Numbered from the stretch's first letter, positions 1 through 10,865 are shown. The stretch is DNA of 64,000 nucleotides from Candidatus Aramenus sp. CH1 (GCA_022678445.1 JALBWU010000007.1:139501-203500); one strand, 5' to 3'. The notes: generated by a model from the letters alone, not told the origin. Program-made: numbers and translations.

Positions 1-74
1 TTGTTTGGCTTCTTCTTGCCCTTCTCGGCCTTGTCCTCCTTGACGTCAGCCTTCTTCTTGGCCAACTCCTCCAC
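1..74 (-). CDS. Partial CDS at left edge, lysine-rich N-terminus
   Basis: A reading frame starts at a GTG (74-72), two bases after the stop of the upstream gene, and runs off the left edge. The visible 24 residues are almost all Lys, Glu, Ala and Asp (they begin MEELAKKKADVKED), as in lysine-rich tails or N-terminal extensions of archaeal nucleic-acid-binding proteins. The tight spacing suggests translational coupling to the preceding gene. Function cannot be called. An ATG at 76 overlaps the same site but gives an arginine/tryptophan-rich frame and is less likely. Confidence 0.4.
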   Translation of the reverse strand, partial: MEELAKKKADVKEDKAEKGKKKPN

Positions 75-75
75 A

Positions 76-402
76 TTATACTGTTTGAGCCAAGTCTAAG
101 AAATCTAGCGGAAGTATCTTCTTTTTCGCCGTTAGCTCCTGGTACTTATCCTCAAGGAACTTCATAAAGACTGGGCAGTTGTCGTACCTCCCTTCCCTAG
201 TACACTTGTTCGCTAGGTCTAAGAAGCAATTAGAGGTCTTTTTGTCGTAATATGGACATACCTTGTAGTAGGTTTTAGCGCTCTTCACCATCTTCTCTAT
301 CCATATTCTCTTATGGTCCTTTTTCTCGGCCTCTTTCTCGGCCTTGGCAAGGGCCTTATTTATTTCCTCTTCTGACATCTTAACGGACTTATTTGAAGAC
401 AA
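76..402 (-). CDS. Hypothetical four-cysteine protein, 108 aa
   Basis: The N-terminal 40 residues are a charged helical segment rich in Lys and Glu. The centre has four cysteines (about C49, C59, C67, C76) in aromatic surroundings, spaced as could suit a metal site or disulfides. The start is a TTG at 402 preceded by GGTGAG; an ATG at 378 (residue 9) is an alternative. I do not recognise a family with a known function. It lies downstream of whiP across the AT-rich gap and is transcribed the same way; the next gene begins within two bases of its stop, suggesting an operon. Confidence 0.7.
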   Translation of the reverse strand: MSSNKSVKMSEEEINKALAKAEKEAEKKDHKRIWIEKMVKSAKTYYKVCPYYDKKTSNCFLDLANKCTREGRYDNCPVFMKFLEDKYQELTAKKKILPLDFLDLAQTV

Positions 403-581
403 GAATTCTCACCTTATACCCTATTTTCAGGATTTTGTATTATATACCTTGCTACTCTTACCTTATTAAACACTACTATACGGGGCCGTAATTTTTTGTC
501 AGAAGAGTAAATAGAGTTTGTATAATCTAAACCTTAGCAACAACAAACACGCAATTCTTCACAAAACCAAAGAAGTAGATT
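403..581. other. AT-rich intergenic gap next to whiP; candidate oriC3 / promoter region
   Basis: This 179-bp gap between whiP and the downstream gene holds no ORF. It is clearly richer in A+T than its surroundings, with one GC island (CGGGGCC near 481-487). In Sulfolobus the WhiP gene lies beside the third replication origin, oriC3, so this gap is the natural origin candidate. It also has to hold the promoter of the 402-76 gene (a TATA-like GGGTATAAGG on the minus strand near 412-421). I see no clear ORB-type repeat. The origin call is inference from gene context. Confidence 0.35.
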
Positions 582-1298
582 TTAGCAGTCCTCTAGCTTC
601 TTCTTGACAACTTGGGAGAAACCAACCCTGAAACCCAACTTGGGGTCGTTGTATAAGTAGACGATCCTCTTAGTCTGAAGCCCCCTCAATACCTTGAACA
701 GCCACGCTGGATCCGCTTTGTACTCCTCCTGCAACTGGTCCAAGTATACGTATGTGGAGCCCCATTGTTTGTACCTAGATATTAAGTAAATTAATATTTC
801 CCTCTCATCCTCATCTAATTTTTGAATGATTTCCGATAGACAAACCGTTGGGTCTCCTTTTTGTTGTTTCTTGATAGCCTTACTGGTTTTGTTGTCAATA
901 AACGACAAAACTTCCTTGGCCTCTTTTGTCTCGTCTTGTCCCTTTTTGTTGTTTATTGGTTGATTAACAGGATCGATGAGCTGTTTAGCTATTGCCAGCA
1001 TTTCCTTGAACCTAGAGTTGGAGTAGGAATCGATGATCGCCTTGGCCAAGTTCTCGCCATCTGGAGTTAAGTACCACCTGCCTCCCTCTTGGTAGACGAG
1101 GCCCTTTTTCTTCCAGTAGCTCAAGTAACTGCTTATGTACTTAGTCTCGTAACCTAAGTTCGTGGCTATCTCAGAAGTCCTCAAGGGCCTCGCGTGTAGG
1201 AGGACAACAACTGCCTCAATCAGTTTGGACCTAGGAGAACCCCTTAGGTAGGTCTTCGAAAGGTTCTCTGCAACTTCGTCGATAGCCTTGTCTCCCAT
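582..1298 (-). CDS. whiP: WhiP-type winged-helix replication initiator (Cdt1-like)
   Basis: About 238 aa with an N-terminal winged helix (residues about 20-75: a hydrophobic helix, then [16 protein letters not shown] as the turn and recognition helix, then a wing) and a second winged-helix-like region near the C-terminus, joined by a Lys/Gln-rich linker. This layout and the gene neighbourhood (upstream of the pps, trp and cdv genes) fit Sulfolobus WhiP, which binds oriC3. I place the start at ATG 1298 because a TATA-like CATTTAAAAC is centred about 25 bp upstream, the leaderless spacing; a TTG at 1337 would add 13 residues that overlap this promoter. Family call from memory of the Sulfolobus gene. 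Confidence 0.65.
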   Translation of the reverse strand: MGDKAIDEVAENLSKTYLRGSPRSKLIEAVVVLLHARPLRTSEIATNLGYETKYISSYLSYWKKKGLVYQEGGRWYLTPDGENLAKAIIDSYSNSRFKEMLAIAKQLIDPVNQPINNKKGQDETKEAKEVLSFIDNKTSKAIKKQQKGDPTVCLSEIIQKLDEDEREILIYLISRYKQWGSTYVYLDQLQEEYKADPAWLFKVLRGLQTKRIVYLYNDPKLGFRVGFSQVVKKKLEDC

Positions 1299-1317
1299 CG
1301 CCAATATGTTTTCGCGA

Positions 1318-1328
1318 AGTTTTAAATG
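1318..1328 (-). promoter_or_regulatory. TATA box of whiP
   Basis: The minus strand reads CATTTAAAAC centred near 1323, about 25 bp before the ATG at 1298. This suggests that whiP has its own leaderless transcript in addition to read-through from the NAD-kinase-like gene, which ends at 1372. Confidence 0.45.
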
Positions 1329-1371
1329 CTGTACCAAAATGGGCTTGTGTGTTAGCGAAGTAATATTTCTC

Positions 1372-2424
1372 TCATGTATTACTGCACGTTTTCACTGGCA
1401 TAAACTCATTGTAGCCTACGATCACGTTGTAAACCCCCTGGAGGAGTCTGTCCACCTCCGGGTCCCCAGTGTCAATCCTCAAGCAGTCTATGCTCCTCAG
1501 CTTTTCCCTTGAAGATACAACTATGATTCCTTTCTTCCCCACTCTCTTTAGTACTTCAGGGCCTATCTCTTGGTTCCCTCTACCTATCAAGAACCCTTGA
1601 CCACCGATAGGCGACAGGATCACCTTTAACTCCCCGGTTAAACCAATCAAGTCAAAGTAGCTGACCCCGGCCTTGACCAGCTTCTTGCCTAGGAATAAGT
1701 CAGTAGATAGGAAATTAGTAAAGTAACCTAGCCTTTCCTCAATACTTTTTACAGTTTTTCCTGGCCCCATAGCGTAATATACGTTATCCTTTATCATGTC
1801 TATTACAAACTCCGAAATGTCGTCGGTGTCGGAAGAGGAGTACTCCTCCTTGCTCGGGGTTAACAGATTCCCTGAGGATATTGTGCTAACTACGAAGAAG
1901 AGTTTGACCACGAAGTTCCCCCTTCTGTACTCCTCCTCGTCCACGTCCAAGACTTCAGCTTTGACCACCCTCGCGTTCCCCTGGACGTAATCGCGTAGGA
2001 TCCTTGCTGCGGCTTCTGGAGTTGTAGCAAAGACCCCGCTGTGCATCTTTACCCCTGCTGGTATTCCGAGAATGGGCAGGTTCCTAGTTAGTGCTCCCGC
2101 TACGTCTCTAGCTGTCCCATCTCCTCCCACGAAAGTTATTACGTCTACTACGTCCTGAAGGATCTTCACGCTAGCTATCGTGTCTTCCCTAGTCGAGTTG
2201 TCCCTGCCGGCGTCAATGACCTCGTAATCGAAGTCTGTTCCTCTGAAGTAGACTTCCCCCATCTTCCCTCTTGGGACAAAGTACTTAACCCTGAGGGCGA
2301 GGTTGAGGAACCTCTTTACCCTAAAAGGCACCTCCGGGTTCTCAACCCTGAGGTCGTCACTGCCCTTCCTCCCGATCCTCCCGCCTGATCCCGCGTAAGG
2401 GTTAACTAGAAACCCGACCTTCAT
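1372..2424 (-). CDS. Archaeal ATP-NAD kinase-like protein (COG3199)
   Basis: 350 aa. The N-terminus [15 protein letters not shown] and the GGDGT motif at residues 100-104, followed by [14 protein letters not shown], are the NAD-kinase/diacylglycerol-kinase fold signature; the overall form matches the archaeal COG3199 group, predicted to phosphorylate NAD from ATP or polyphosphate. The start ATG lies inside the 3' end of the DUF4443 gene (23-bp overlap), so the two are probably co-transcribed and coupled. Catalytic activity of this subgroup is a family-based prediction. The insert around residues 20-70 is longer than in bacterial NAD kinases. Confidence 0.8.
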   Translation of the reverse strand: MKVGFLVNPYAGSGGRIGRKGSDDLRVENPEVPFRVKRFLNLALRVKYFVPRGKMGEVYFRGTDFDYEVIDAGRDNSTREDTIASVKILQDVVDVITFVGGDGTARDVAGALTRNLPILGIPAGVKMHSGVFATTPEAAARILRDYVQGNARVVKAEVLDVDEEEYRRGNFVVKLFFVVSTISSGNLLTPSKEEYSSSDTDDISEFVIDMIKDNVYYAMGPGKTVKSIEERLGYFTNFLSTDLFLGKKLVKAGVSYFDLIGLTGELKVILSPIGGQGFLIGRGNQEIGPEVLKRVGKKGIIVVSSREKLRSIDCLRIDTGDPEVDRLLQGVYNVIVGYNEFMPVKTCSNT

Positions 2425-3043
2425 ATTTTACCAAGTTCACAGCAACCTTATATGCGATGTACTTGTTCTGAGGGGTAACGAAGACTATTAGATCCTCTGG
2501 GACACAAGTGGGACAGCTTTCCCTTATTTCCTGTAAGAGGTTTCCCATGGAAAGTTCGTCGGTCTTAGGAGGGAGTTCTATGCCCTTGTCTGTGACAACA
2601 GCGATCAGCGTAGACTCGGCGCCGTTCTTGATTATGGCGTCCCTGAGGTTTATGATCCCCATCCTTTCTAGGATCTTCACGCCCCCACTAATCACGATCT
2701 CCATGGTGTCCCAGTTGATCGAGTTTAACCTAGCCGAGTGGATCGAAACTGCCCTTTTCCACTCCTCTACCGCCTTTTTACCCAGTTCGGTGAGCTCTGC
2801 CCCGCCCACTTTGTCAACCTTGATAACGTTTAGCTCCCTCAACCTCTTCACTAGCGTCTTTGTGGGCGCCTCAGAGAGGTCTAACCTCTTCATTATGCTC
2901 ATCCTCCCTATGGGCTGTTCCTGCATTATTATCTCCAAGGCCATTACCACGTGGGCCTCATCGTACTTTGGCTTGTTCCCCTGCCTAGCCTTCACGGCCT
3001 CCTCTGCGATCTCTAGGATATCCATATTAATCCCTAATTCCAT
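2402..3043 (-). CDS. DUF4443 winged-helix transcription regulator
   Basis: 213 aa. Residues about 28-85 form a winged helix (IGRMSIMKRLDLSEAPTKTL, then LRELNVIKVDKVGGAELTE as helix and wing). The C-terminal half (ILERMGIINLRDAIIKNGAE and following) resembles the ligand-like DUF4443 domain of archaeal regulators. It is divergent from argF with only 8 bp between starts, so the two core promoters overlap, each lying in the other's coding start. A regulatory link to argF is possible but not shown. ATG 3043 fits a near-leaderless start; residue 7 is a second Met. Confidence 0.7.
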   Translation of the reverse strand: MELGINMDILEIAEEAVKARQGNKPKYDEAHVVMALEIIMQEQPIGRMSIMKRLDLSEAPTKTLVKRLRELNVIKVDKVGGAELTELGKKAVEEWKRAVSIHSARLNSINWDTMEIVISGGVKILERMGIINLRDAIIKNGAESTLIAVVTDKGIELPPKTDELSMGNLLQEIRESCPTCVPEDLIVFVTPQNKYIAYKVAVNLVKYEGRVSS

Positions 3044-3051
3044 GAAGGTTT

Positions 3052-3972
3052 ATGCTCAAAGGTAAAAATCTGTTATGCCTACTTGACCTAGAGAAGGAGG
3101 AGATAGAGAAGATAATGGACGCCTCCTTTTTAATGAAGCACTTTGTGTACTCCAATTCCGTTCCTAAGCCATTACAAGGTAAGAGGGTTGCCCTTATCTT
3201 CGAGAAGCCGAGCACTAGGACTAGGGTCAGCACGGAACTGGCTGTCAATTTACTGGGTGGTTACGTGATAGTGCTAAACAAGTCGGAGATACAGTGGAGC
3301 AGGGGCGAGCCGGTGGAGGACACCGCCAGGGTTCTGGGCAGAATGGTGAACGGCATAGGGGCGAGGGTCCTCTCCCACGATAGCCTTGTAAAGTTGGCAA
3401 GTTTCTCAGGCGTCCCCACCATAAACCTCCTGAGTGACCTCTCCCACCCCCTTCAAGCCCTAGCTGACTACATGACAGTTAGGGAGAAGTTCGGCGGGTA
3501 CAAGGCTATAGCCTTTGTAGGCGACGGGAGCGACAACGTGCTGGTCAGCTTAATGGCCTTCGCCTCAAAGATGGGCCTAGAGCTGAGGGTCGCGTCACCG
3601 CCTGGGCTGAGGCCTAGGCCAGACATATGGAAAAGGATAGAAGAGGAGGCGGAAAGGTCTGGTGCAAACATAGAGTTCTACGAGGATCCCTACGAGGCTG
3701 TTAGGGGAAGTTACGTGGTATACACTGACGTGTGGGTGAGCATGGGTCAGGAAAACGTGGCCCAGCAGAAGAAGGAGATACTAAAGGACTACAAGGTGAC
3801 GGAAGACCTAATGAGGTACACTGCCTCTGGGGGAATATTCATGCACTGCCTACCCGCTGTGAGGGGAGAAGAGGTGGAGGCAAGCGTAATAGACGGCAAG
3901 CGGAGTGCTGTGTGGGATCAAGCTGAGAACAGGCTCTACACGTCAATGGCGGTGTTCTCCTTGCTCATTTGA
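3052..3972 (+). CDS. argF: Ornithine carbamoyltransferase
   Basis: 306 aa, the normal length. It makes citrulline from ornithine and carbamoyl phosphate in arginine synthesis. The carbamoyl-phosphate loop STRTR is at residues 54-58, HPLQALAD follows near 135, the ornithine-loop SMG lies in DVWVSMGQE near 225, and the catalytic HCLPA is near 264. The SMG loop separates it from aspartate transcarbamoylase. A TATA-like ATATTAAT is centred about 25 bp before ATG 3052, so the mRNA is probably leaderless. Its last eight bases overlap the convergent nreA gene. Confidence 0.95.
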   Translation: MLKGKNLLCLLDLEKEEIEKIMDASFLMKHFVYSNSVPKPLQGKRVALIFEKPSTRTRVSTELAVNLLGGYVIVLNKSEIQWSRGEPVEDTARVLGRMVNGIGARVLSHDSLVKLASFSGVPTINLLSDLSHPLQALADYMTVREKFGGYKAIAFVGDGSDNVLVSLMAFASKMGLELRVASPPGLRPRPDIWKRIEEEAERSGANIEFYEDPYEAVRGSYVVYTDVWVSMGQENVAQQKKEILKDYKVTEDLMRYTASGGIFMHCLPAVRGEEVEASVIDGKRSAVWDQAENRLYTSMAVFSLLI

Positions 3973-5188
3973 AGAAGGAGTCTATGGTCTTTTGGGCCAG
4001 CACAGAGCGGATGGACTTTACCTCCGTCAAGTTAACTTTTCCCCTTATCCTGGACTGGACGAACTTTATCGCCTCCTCGACTGTGTCGAAAGTAGAGACC
4101 TTGTTCTCCATGGCCTTCCTTACCGTTTCCCTAATGTGCCAGTTTCCAAGTGGGGCGAAGTACTCGGGAGTTATCTCCCTGATAATGATCACCCCTGCGC
4201 TCCTCCTCATCTTGCTTAGGTACTTCAGGACTGAGGTCCTTGCAGCAATGTACCCCCCGTCCATGAAGTCGTACTCCCCCCAGAAGTTCTCCCTTAAGTC
4301 TGAGACCACGAGCTCGCTGGACCAGAGGCTCAAGGGGTGCCATATCTCCATCCACGTCACGTTATATGCTGAGGGGTAAAGGATGACGTGGAAGTAGTTG
4401 CCCAAGTACTTTTGATAGTATACCTCAACTTTGTCTACAGACTCATACCCCCTTACCTCCTCTAGGAGTTGCTTCCCTATTGCGGAGTCCACGGCGGTAA
4501 TTGCCCACCTAGTGGGGACCAGCCTCCTGTTCTTCTTCCTGCCTAAGAGACCTAGGGACATAGCGTTGATTATCTTGTACACCTCTTCCCCAGAGGAGTA
4601 GAGTTCCCTCACAGCCTCCTGGGCGTTCACGTCGTCGAAGATGAGCCTATCGAATGCTTTCGACAGCTTGGGGTTGTCAACTACTTTGACGTCCTTGGCC
4701 AGTACTGAGGGGCCTCTTGGCATCACGTAGCCGTCAAAGCGCAACTTTGCCTCTACATTTCCCTCTATCAAGCTCTCTGATCCCACCGGCGTATGAGAAA
4801 TAGCAGTTAAGGCTATCTCCTTGTCGTAAAGCTCCCACACGTCCTTTACTTTAGCCTTTATTACGTTAGAGACAAGGGACGCGCGGTATGATATTATCTC
4901 GTTTATGGACTTTCTTCCCCACCACTCCCGTGGATTCTCGTACTCCTTCGCCTCGTCTCCAAAGACCCCAGGCGGGAGGTTAAAGGACAGGGAAACAGTG
5001 GGATAGCCCTTCTCTCCTACGACGACGCTGGGGGGAGTTGCGCCGTCAAGCCTTTTTGACTCGAGGTCTATTCTAAGCGTAGTATTTACTACTGCCCTAA
5101 ACCTCTCTAGAATGGGGCAGGAGCTCAACCCACAGAGGAGCTTTTTCCCCTTACACCTCACGCACAGCTCTGCGGGTATTTTTCTCAA
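3965..5188 (-). CDS. nreA: DNA repair protein NreA (DUF650) with C-terminal PCNA-binding motif
   Basis: 407 aa. The N-terminus has a four-Cys zinc site (C9, C12, C19, C24: [18 protein letters not shown]), followed by the conserved NreA core ([39 protein letters not shown]). The protein ends in QKTIDSFFK, a PCNA-interacting (PIP) motif as found in archaeal NreA proteins, which take part in DNA damage response with PCNA. It is the last gene of the thrC-aspartokinase-asd-PHP-nreA run and overlaps the PHP gene by 38 bp and argF (convergent) by 8 bp. Confidence 0.9.
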   Translation of the reverse strand: MRKIPAELCVRCKGKKLLCGLSSCPILERFRAVVNTTLRIDLESKRLDGATPPSVVVGEKGYPTVSLSFNLPPGVFGDEAKEYENPREWWGRKSINEIISYRASLVSNVIKAKVKDVWELYDKEIALTAISHTPVGSESLIEGNVEAKLRFDGYVMPRGPSVLAKDVKVVDNPKLSKAFDRLIFDDVNAQEAVRELYSSGEEVYKIINAMSLGLLGRKKNRRLVPTRWAITAVDSAIGKQLLEEVRGYESVDKVEVYYQKYLGNYFHVILYPSAYNVTWMEIWHPLSLWSSELVVSDLRENFWGEYDFMDGGYIAARTSVLKYLSKMRRSAGVIIIREITPEYFAPLGNWHIRETVRKAMENKVSTFDTVEEAIKFVQSRIRGKVNLTEVKSIRSVLAQKTIDSFFK

Positions 5189-5801
5189 ACAGCTTCCTCT
5201 GTATATACCATTCCGCGATCATTATTTTAGCCTTTACGCTGAGCCCTATCCCTATGGGCTTAGACCTCCTACTTCTCAAGGCCTCAAGGACTTCGTCCAC
5301 ATCGAATCCCTCCACTTCCACTTGGTTGTATGCAGAGCCTATTGCCTCCTTTACGTGGGAGTCGCTGTTTGCTAGCCCGAGGAGATGTAGGCGTTCTGAG
5401 GCCTCCTTTGCCTTTGCGTTGGCCCAGCTGGGTGCCTTTGAGTTAAAGACCTCTATTGCGTTGAACTTGTACTCGTACAAGTGATCCCCTATTCCCTTTC
5501 TAAATAGATCGAAAGGGTGAGATGGGAAGACGAAGCATGAGTTTTCCTTGGCGTAATCAACTAGCTCCCCAATTTCCCTCGGAGGAGAAGGGGGAAAGCT
5601 ACACAGGATCACCACGTGTCCAAACCGGGTAGTGACCTCCTGGCCAGGAATAACCTTTCCCTTTACCCTCTCTATTCCTCTAGAGGTGTCGTGGTCGGTA
5701 ATGGCTAGGTATATGCCCTTCTTCCTGGCGTACTCCACTATAGTCTCGGGGGACTCTTTTCCGTCGCTGAAAAAGGTATGAACGTGGAGATCTACCCTCA
5801 T
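5151..5801 (-). CDS. PHP-domain metal-dependent phosphoesterase
   Basis: 216 aa. PHP motifs are clear: [11 protein letters not shown] (H6, H8), ITDHDT near residues 35-39, a [11 protein letters not shown] motif near 53-62, and NSDSH near 145. This is the stand-alone PHP form that hydrolyses phosphoesters such as nucleotide or oligonucleotide ends with two or three metal ions; the substrate is unknown. It shares ATGA with the end of asd (start 5801 against asd stop 5798) and overlaps nreA by 38 bp, so it sits in one operon with both. Its position next to nreA makes a nucleic-acid role possible, by context only. Confidence 0.85.
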   Translation of the reverse strand: MRVDLHVHTFFSDGKESPETIVEYARKKGIYLAITDHDTSRGIERVKGKVIPGQEVTTRFGHVVILCSFPPSPPREIGELVDYAKENSCFVFPSHPFDLFRKGIGDHLYEYKFNAIEVFNSKAPSWANAKAKEASERLHLLGLANSDSHVKEAIGSAYNQVEVEGFDVDEVLEALRSRRSKPIGIGLSVKAKIMIAEWYIQRKLFEKNTRRAVREV

Positions 5802-6844
5802 ATGTACCCTAGCTCTCTCATTAGCTCTACAGTGAGTATGGTTATTCCTGCTGCCCCCCTAACTAGGTTGTCTCCCAGCACGACGAACCTCAGGACGCCG
5901 TTCTCAAACTTGAACCGCCCTACGTGGACTTCCATCCCGTTTCCGGTCTTTAGGTCAATCTCTGGCTGTGGCCTGTCCTCCTGCTCGTGGAGGACGATGG
6001 GCTTGGCTGGGGCAGTTGGTAGACCCCTTTCTTGGGGTAACGACTTGAAGGAACTCAAAGCCTTCTTTATCTCCTCCACTTTTCCCTCTTCAGTTATCAC
6101 GTTGACCACGCCCATGTGGCCCACCTTCGTAGGTACCCTAGTCGAGGTGATAGTGGCGTCTATGCCGGCTGGGACTATTGAGTCCTCCTTTAGGCTACCC
6201 AGCATTTTGTTCATCTCCTTTGGTATCTTCTCCTCCTCTCCCTTAATGTAAGGTATGACGTTGTTCTCTATGGACATAAAGGAGAGCCCGTTGTAACCAG
6301 CACCGCTTACTGCCTGAAGCGTGGTAATTATGACCTTGCCCATGTTCAAGCTCTTTAAGATAGGCTTGAAGGGAATCGACAAGATCGAGGCGGTGCAGTT
6401 GGGGTTCTTGACTAGCAACCCCTTCCAACCCCTCTTCGACCTCTGGGTCTTTAGTAGCTCCAAGTGTTCCCAGTTTATCTCTGGGTTGATAAGGGGCACT
6501 TCTGGATCCATCCTAAATGGGCTAGCGTTGGACACTACGACCTTCCCCTCCCTGACCAGCTTTAGCTCTACGTCCTCTGCTAACTCGTTGGGAAGGGCCG
6601 AGAGCACCACGTCTACGTCCTTGTGGTCTTCTGGATTGGTGGACACAATCCTTAGATCCCTTATGCTCTCTGGGATCTCCCCTCCTTCAACCCACTTTAC
6701 CGCCTCTTGGTATTTTCTACCTATTTTTGAGGGCGAAGCGCTGACCTTAGTTAGCTCAAGAAATGGGTGAGGTGCCAAAAGCTTTACCATCTTTTGCCCT
6801 ACCATTCCGGTAGAGCCAAGTAACGAGACCCTTATCTTGTCCAT
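5798..6844 (-). CDS. asd: Aspartate-semialdehyde dehydrogenase
   Basis: 348 aa. It reduces aspartyl phosphate to aspartate semialdehyde for threonine, methionine and lysine synthesis. The NADP-binding loop GSTGMVGQK is at residues 10-18 and the catalytic Cys is C150 in NPNCTAS; the archaeal/fungal-type C-terminus ([14 protein letters not shown]) follows. It overlaps the aspartokinase end by 13 bp and the PHP start by 4 bp, so the order thrC-aspartokinase-asd is one coupled operon of the aspartate pathway. Homoserine dehydrogenase and homoserine kinase are not in the window. Confidence 0.95.
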   Translation of the reverse strand: MDKIRVSLLGSTGMVGQKMVKLLAPHPFLELTKVSASPSKIGRKYQEAVKWVEGGEIPESIRDLRIVSTNPEDHKDVDVVLSALPNELAEDVELKLVREGKVVVSNASPFRMDPEVPLINPEINWEHLELLKTQRSKRGWKGLLVKNPNCTASILSIPFKPILKSLNMGKVIITTLQAVSGAGYNGLSFMSIENNVIPYIKGEEEKIPKEMNKMLGSLKEDSIVPAGIDATITSTRVPTKVGHMGVVNVITEEGKVEEIKKALSSFKSLPQERGLPTAPAKPIVLHEQEDRPQPEIDLKTGNGMEVHVGRFKFENGVLRFVVLGDNLVRGAAGITILTVELMRELGYI

Positions 6845-8160
6845 TTTAGCACAACCTCGTGTAAATCTTTAGCTAGGTTTAAAGAGTCGTCTTTTTTCAC
6901 TATAAATGTAACGCTCACGTTGTTGAGCCCCCTGGATACGGAGATCACGTTGTAGTTGGACGCCTCCCTGAGGACCTCCCTGTATACTTCCTTGAACTTG
7001 AGACCGCAACCAACTACGTTAACCGCGTCCACGTCTTCGAGCTCCACTCTTTCCACCTCAGGCAACTCCGTTAGCCTCTTGGAGAGCAGTTCAGCGTACT
7101 GCGAGTTTACAACTAGCTGTATCGTAGTCTCTGAAGCAGGCTGTGAGATGGACACGATGTTTACTCCAGAGTCCTTTGCTTCTTTCATTACCTTGGCTGC
7201 AGATCCAACCTTTCCCACTATGTCCGTGCTCTCTACAGTAACGAGTTTTAGCTCGTCCACCACCGCTATGCCCTTTATTCCCTTATCGTTGCTGCATTCC
7301 CCCTGCACGACTGTGTAACCCTCGTCGTAGAGGCCCTCAATTATAACTTGAACGTTGCTGTTCAACAGGGGCTCGAAGGTCCTCGGGTGGAGCCTTTTAG
7401 CCCCCATCTGCGAGAGCTCTATTGCCTCCTCCAACGACAGCCTCTTTATGGTCACAGCGTTTGGGAACTTCTTGGGGTCTCCGGTCATTATGCCGGGCAC
7501 TTCCGTGATTAGCCTTACCTCTTCTATGCCCGTCAACTTCCCAAGAACAGTTGCAGTGTAGTCGCTACCTCCTCGCCCCAACGTAGTATACCTGTTGTTC
7601 TCGGTCTTCCCTATAAACCCTGGAACAACGACTACGTTGGCATTTAAGTCCAAGATTTTCTTTACCTCTAACGCGGAGAGCTTCTCTATGACCTTAGCGT
7701 CCCCAAAGTTGTTGTCCGTGACAAGTGGAGGCTCGGGGTACGCGATTGACTCTATCCTAGAGGAATTGAGGGACGCGTTAAGGACTATTGTGGCCATCCT
7801 CTCGCCGAAGGACAGGATGTAGTCCCTAACCCTCGGCGTCATCTCGTCGAGTACCCTTATTGACCACGCTATTTTAAAGAGTTCGTCGGCGAGCTTGGAT
7901 ATCTCCCTGAAGGCTTGTTCAAACGCGGACCCTTCAGTGACCTTAGAAAGGAGTTTGACGTGCTTGTCGTAAATGTCGCTGACTATGTCTACTGCCTTGT
8001 CCCTGTTCTCTGTGGCTGAGATCAGCTGGTTGGTTACTCCCTTTAGGGCTGAGGTGACCACTATGGTCTTTCCTTTAGCGTAACTCCTTATTTTCTCCAC
8101 GATCAGCGAGAAGTCCCTTTCGTCCTTCTGTATAGAACCGCCTATTTTAACGACTGGCAC
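6832..8160 (-). CDS. lysC: Aspartate kinase
   Basis: 442 aa. It phosphorylates aspartate, the committed step of the aspartate family. Visible are the amino-acid-kinase start KIGGS (residues 5-9), [12 protein letters not shown] near residue 200, and two ACT-type regulatory domains in the last 140 residues ([28 protein letters not shown]), which usually bind lysine or threonine for feedback. The start is GTG 8160, preceded by GGTGAGGT, a good Shine-Dalgarno site lying inside the end of thrC. It overlaps thrC by 14 bp and asd by 13 bp. Confidence 0.93.
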   Translation of the reverse strand: MPVVKIGGSIQKDERDFSLIVEKIRSYAKGKTIVVTSALKGVTNQLISATENRDKAVDIVSDIYDKHVKLLSKVTEGSAFEQAFREISKLADELFKIAWSIRVLDEMTPRVRDYILSFGERMATIVLNASLNSSRIESIAYPEPPLVTDNNFGDAKVIEKLSALEVKKILDLNANVVVVPGFIGKTENNRYTTLGRGGSDYTATVLGKLTGIEEVRLITEVPGIMTGDPKKFPNAVTIKRLSLEEAIELSQMGAKRLHPRTFEPLLNSNVQVIIEGLYDEGYTVVQGECSNDKGIKGIAVVDELKLVTVESTDIVGKVGSAAKVMKEAKDSGVNIVSISQPASETTIQLVVNSQYAELLSKRLTELPEVERVELEDVDAVNVVGCGLKFKEVYREVLREASNYNVISVSRGLNNVSVTFIVKKDDSLNLAKDLHEVVLKWTR

Positions 8161-9328
8161 TTACCTCACCTAATATGACCCTCTCAATCTCCTCCGGATT
8201 GAGGGAGACTATCCTCTTGTCTTGCCTTAGCATTGCGTCGGGATCCTTTAGAGCGTGACCGGTTAAAATTAACGCCACCTTGTCTCTCTTGTCTAGAATC
8301 CCCTCCCTCAATAGCTTATCGTACCCGGCCAAGGACGAGGCTGACGCTGGTTCAGCTCCAACTCCCTCATTTCTGGCCAACTCCTTTTGCGCCTCCATTA
8401 TCTCGTTGTCAGAGACAGTTATTGCGTAACCCTTAGACTCCTTGATTGCCTTCATCGCCTTCATCCAGTTAACCGGCTTACCTATCCTTATGGCAGTGGC
8501 TATGGTCTCGGGGTTTTCCACGAACTCTGGCTTGTCAAGCCCCTTAATGATCGCGTTGGCGATTGGGGAAGCCCCCTCAGCTTGAACGCCTATCATCCTG
8601 GGAACCCTATCTATGACTCCAGCCTCCATGAGCTCCATGAAGCCCTTCCATATGGCGTATATGTTCCCAGCGTTGCCAACTGGAACTACTACTGCGTCTG
8701 GAACACCCATGTCTTCCACTATCTCGTAGGCAATGGTCTTCTGCCCTTCAAGCCTCCACGGGTTAAACGAGTTTAAGGGGTACACTATGCCAAGTTCTCT
8801 ATAGATCTTCATTACAGAGCTCATGGCAACGTCGAAGCTTCCGTTTACCTCTATTATTGTGGCACCGTAAAGTACTGACTGGGCGAGTTTGCCTAGGGCA
8901 ACCTTGCCTTTGGGCAAGAGGAGGAAAATCTTTAGCCCTGCCCTCGCTGCGTAAGCAGCGGCAGAGGCAGCAGTGTTGCCAGTTGAGGCAGCTACTACTA
9001 CCTTGTGGTTCGTGTTAACGGCTGAGCTGATGGCAACAGTCATGCCCCTGTCCTTAAAGCTTCCCGTGGGGTTGGCTCCCTCGAACTTGTAGTAAACTTC
9101 TCCCCTTTCCCTTGACTTTATTAGAGGAGTACCTCCCTCGTTCAGCGTTATAACTTTGTCATATTTTCCGGGAATAGCTTCCCTATACCTCCAGACCCCC
9201 CTCCCTCTTAAGTTGGAGAAGGAGAAGGACTTGAGCTTTACGTTTATTTCCAGTATTCCCCCACATTTGGGACAAGTTATAATCCTTTGATCAAGGGGGG
9301 ACTCATAGCCACAGCCCAAACACCTCAT
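8147..9328 (-). CDS. thrC: Threonine synthase
   Basis: 393 aa. A PLP enzyme that makes threonine from O-phosphohomoserine. The N-terminus is a zinc-ribbon-like segment (C3, C6, C19, C22), common in archaeal ThrC, and the PLP lysine is K92 in [15 protein letters not shown] and [11 protein letters not shown] are family motifs. It is the promoter-proximal gene of the thrC-aspartokinase-asd-PHP-nreA operon. The minus-strand TATA element near 9391 predicts a 5' leader of about 35 nt, longer than usual here, containing a small hairpin (AGCC/GGCT). Confidence 0.94.
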   Translation of the reverse strand: MRCLGCGYESPLDQRIITCPKCGGILEINVKLKSFSFSNLRGRGVWRYREAIPGKYDKVITLNEGGTPLIKSRERGEVYYKFEGANPTGSFKDRGMTVAISSAVNTNHKVVVAASTGNTAASAAAYAARAGLKIFLLLPKGKVALGKLAQSVLYGATIIEVNGSFDVAMSSVMKIYRELGIVYPLNSFNPWRLEGQKTIAYEIVEDMGVPDAVVVPVGNAGNIYAIWKGFMELMEAGVIDRVPRMIGVQAEGASPIANAIIKGLDKPEFVENPETIATAIRIGKPVNWMKAMKAIKESKGYAITVSDNEIMEAQKELARNEGVGAEPASASSLAGYDKLLREGILDKRDKVALILTGHALKDPDAMLRQDKRIVSLNPEEIERVILGEVSASR

Positions 9329-9384
9329 AGAGCCTTCTAGGCTGTTTCCAACCTTTATTCACCGTCAGCAAATGCTCATTTCCA

Positions 9385-9400
9385 TAAAAATATAAGCTTT
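9385..9400. promoter_or_regulatory. Bidirectional TATA element between thrC and ubiD
   Basis: The segment AAAAATATAAGCTTTTTG reads as a TATA box on both strands. On the plus strand it lies about 28 bp before the ubiD start at 9423 (leaderless). On the minus strand it would start a transcript about 35 nt upstream of thrC. Shared use of one element by two divergent genes is inferred from spacing. Confidence 0.45.
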
Positions 9401-9422
9401 TTGTATTATTCTAGTTTATAAT

Positions 9423-10865
9423 ATGACTTTCAAGGATCTAAGAGATTATATAAAATTCATGGATGAAAGAGGCAAAATTATACACATTGAAGACGAGGTC
9501 GACCCGGTTTTAGAGATAGCGGAGGTGAGCAGAAGAGCTACTTACGCCAACTTACCCCCACTGCTCTTTGAGAGGGTGAAGAACTACGAGGGGTGGAAAG
9601 TCCTCACAAACGTGTTTGGCTCAATGGAAAGCGTGTACGACGTATTTGGTACAAGGGATCTCGAGGGGATATCTCAGTCGTTCCTCTCCATCTTGGGCGA
9701 GCTTCCCGTAACCCTGCTTGACAAGGTCAAGTCATTGGGCAACGCGTTGAGGATGGGCAAGTTCATGCCAAAGTCAAGCAGTCCTAAGTTCGAGGAGAAC
9801 CCAATTGGCCTTACCGACGTTCCTGCGCTCAAAACTTGGCCAAAGGACGCTGGGAGGTACTTTACCTTTTCCATAGTTATAACTAAGGATCCCTCCGGCG
9901 TCAACAACCTAAGCGTCTACAGAGTCCAAGTGCTCAACGAAAGGGAGGCCATAGTGCACTGGCAGGCGTTCAAGAGGGGCTCTTTGACTGCCTCAAAGTA
10001 CAAGGAAAGGGGCGTGACCAAGATACCCGTGGCCATAGTCAACGGAGTGGATCCAGTAATAGCGTTTACTGCCTCGTCTCCAGTACCTCCGGGGCTTGAC
10101 AAGTACCTCTTTGCTGGCATACTGAGGGGAGAGGGCGTGGACGTCCACGAACTTAGTAACGGTATCCTAGTTCCCTCCCATGCAGAGTCTGTCTTCGAGG
10201 GTTACGTTGACTTAAACGACGTGAGGTTAGAGGGACCTTTCGGGGACCACTTGGGCTACTACACTCCGCAGGACTACTATCCCGTGTTTAAGCTGGAGAG
10301 GAGCTACGTCAGGAAGTCGCCCGTCTTTCACGCCACTTCAGTGGGTAAGCCTCCACTGGAGGACGCGTGGATAGGGAAGGCGGTGGAGAGGCTGTTCTTA
10401 CCATTCCTTAAGGTGATTATTCCCGAGCTAGTGGACATGAACTTGCCAGAGTATGGTCTGTTTACGGGCATTGGCATCTTCTCCATCAGGAAGAGCTACC
10501 CGGGACAGGGGAAGAGGGCCATGATGTCAATATGGGGAACCGGGCAGTTGAGCTTACTCAAGGTGGTCATAGTAGTTGATTCCGACGTCAACGTGCACGA
10601 TTTGAACCAAGTGCTCTACACTATAGCCTCAACCGTAGATCCAGCAAGGGACGTCTTAGTGATCCCGAACGTCCTCACAGACTCCCTAGACCACACTACT
10701 CCACATCCCCCTCTAGGGAGCAAAGTGGGAATCGACGCAACTAGGAAGTTCAAGGAAGAGCTTGGAAGGGAGTGGCCAGAGGAGGTTAAGAGCGACGAAG
10801 AGGTGGTAAAGAGGATTACGCCAATTTGGGAAAAGATCAGAGCGAAATATCCTCCCTTAAGGTAA
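9423..10865 (+). CDS. UbiD-family prenyl-FMN-dependent decarboxylase
   Basis: 480 aa, typical UbiD length. The family start [19 protein letters not shown], the prFMN-region sequence [27 protein letters not shown] and the C-terminal [21 protein letters not shown] are recognisable UbiD features. UbiD enzymes decarboxylate aromatic or unsaturated acids with prenylated FMN made by UbiX. The substrate here is open: quinone synthesis or aromatic acid breakdown are options, and the anhydromevalonate-phosphate decarboxylase of some archaea is also a UbiD homologue. No UbiX gene is in the window. Its 3' end overlaps the next, convergent gene by 29 bp. Confidence 0.88.
   Translation: MTFKDLRDYIKFMDERGKIIHIEDEVDPVLEIAEVSRRATYANLPPLLFERVKNYEGWKVLTNVFGSMESVYDVFGTRDLEGISQSFLSILGELPVTLLDKVKSLGNALRMGKFMPKSSSPKFEENPIGLTDVPALKTWPKDAGRYFTFSIVITKDPSGVNNLSVYRVQVLNEREAIVHWQAFKRGSLTASKYKERGVTKIPVAIVNGVDPVIAFTASSPVPPGLDKYLFAGILRGEGVDVHELSNGILVPSHAESVFEGYVDLNDVRLEGPFGDHLGYYTPQDYYPVFKLERSYVRKSPVFHATSVGKPPLEDAWIGKAVERLFLPFLKVIIPELVDMNLPEYGLFTGIGIFSIRKSYPGQGKRAMMSIWGTGQLSLLKVVIVVDSDVNVHDLNQVLYTIASTVDPARDVLVIPNVLTDSLDHTTPHPPLGSKVGIDATRKFKEELGREWPEEVKSDEEVVKRITPIWEKIRAKYPPLR

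Noticed and set aside
9329-9384. Short ORF (MEMSIC) and small hairpin before thrC as an attenuator
   Set aside because: Six codons, no Thr or Ile codon cluster, and the hairpin arms are only 4 bp. Nothing beyond a somewhat long leader is supported.
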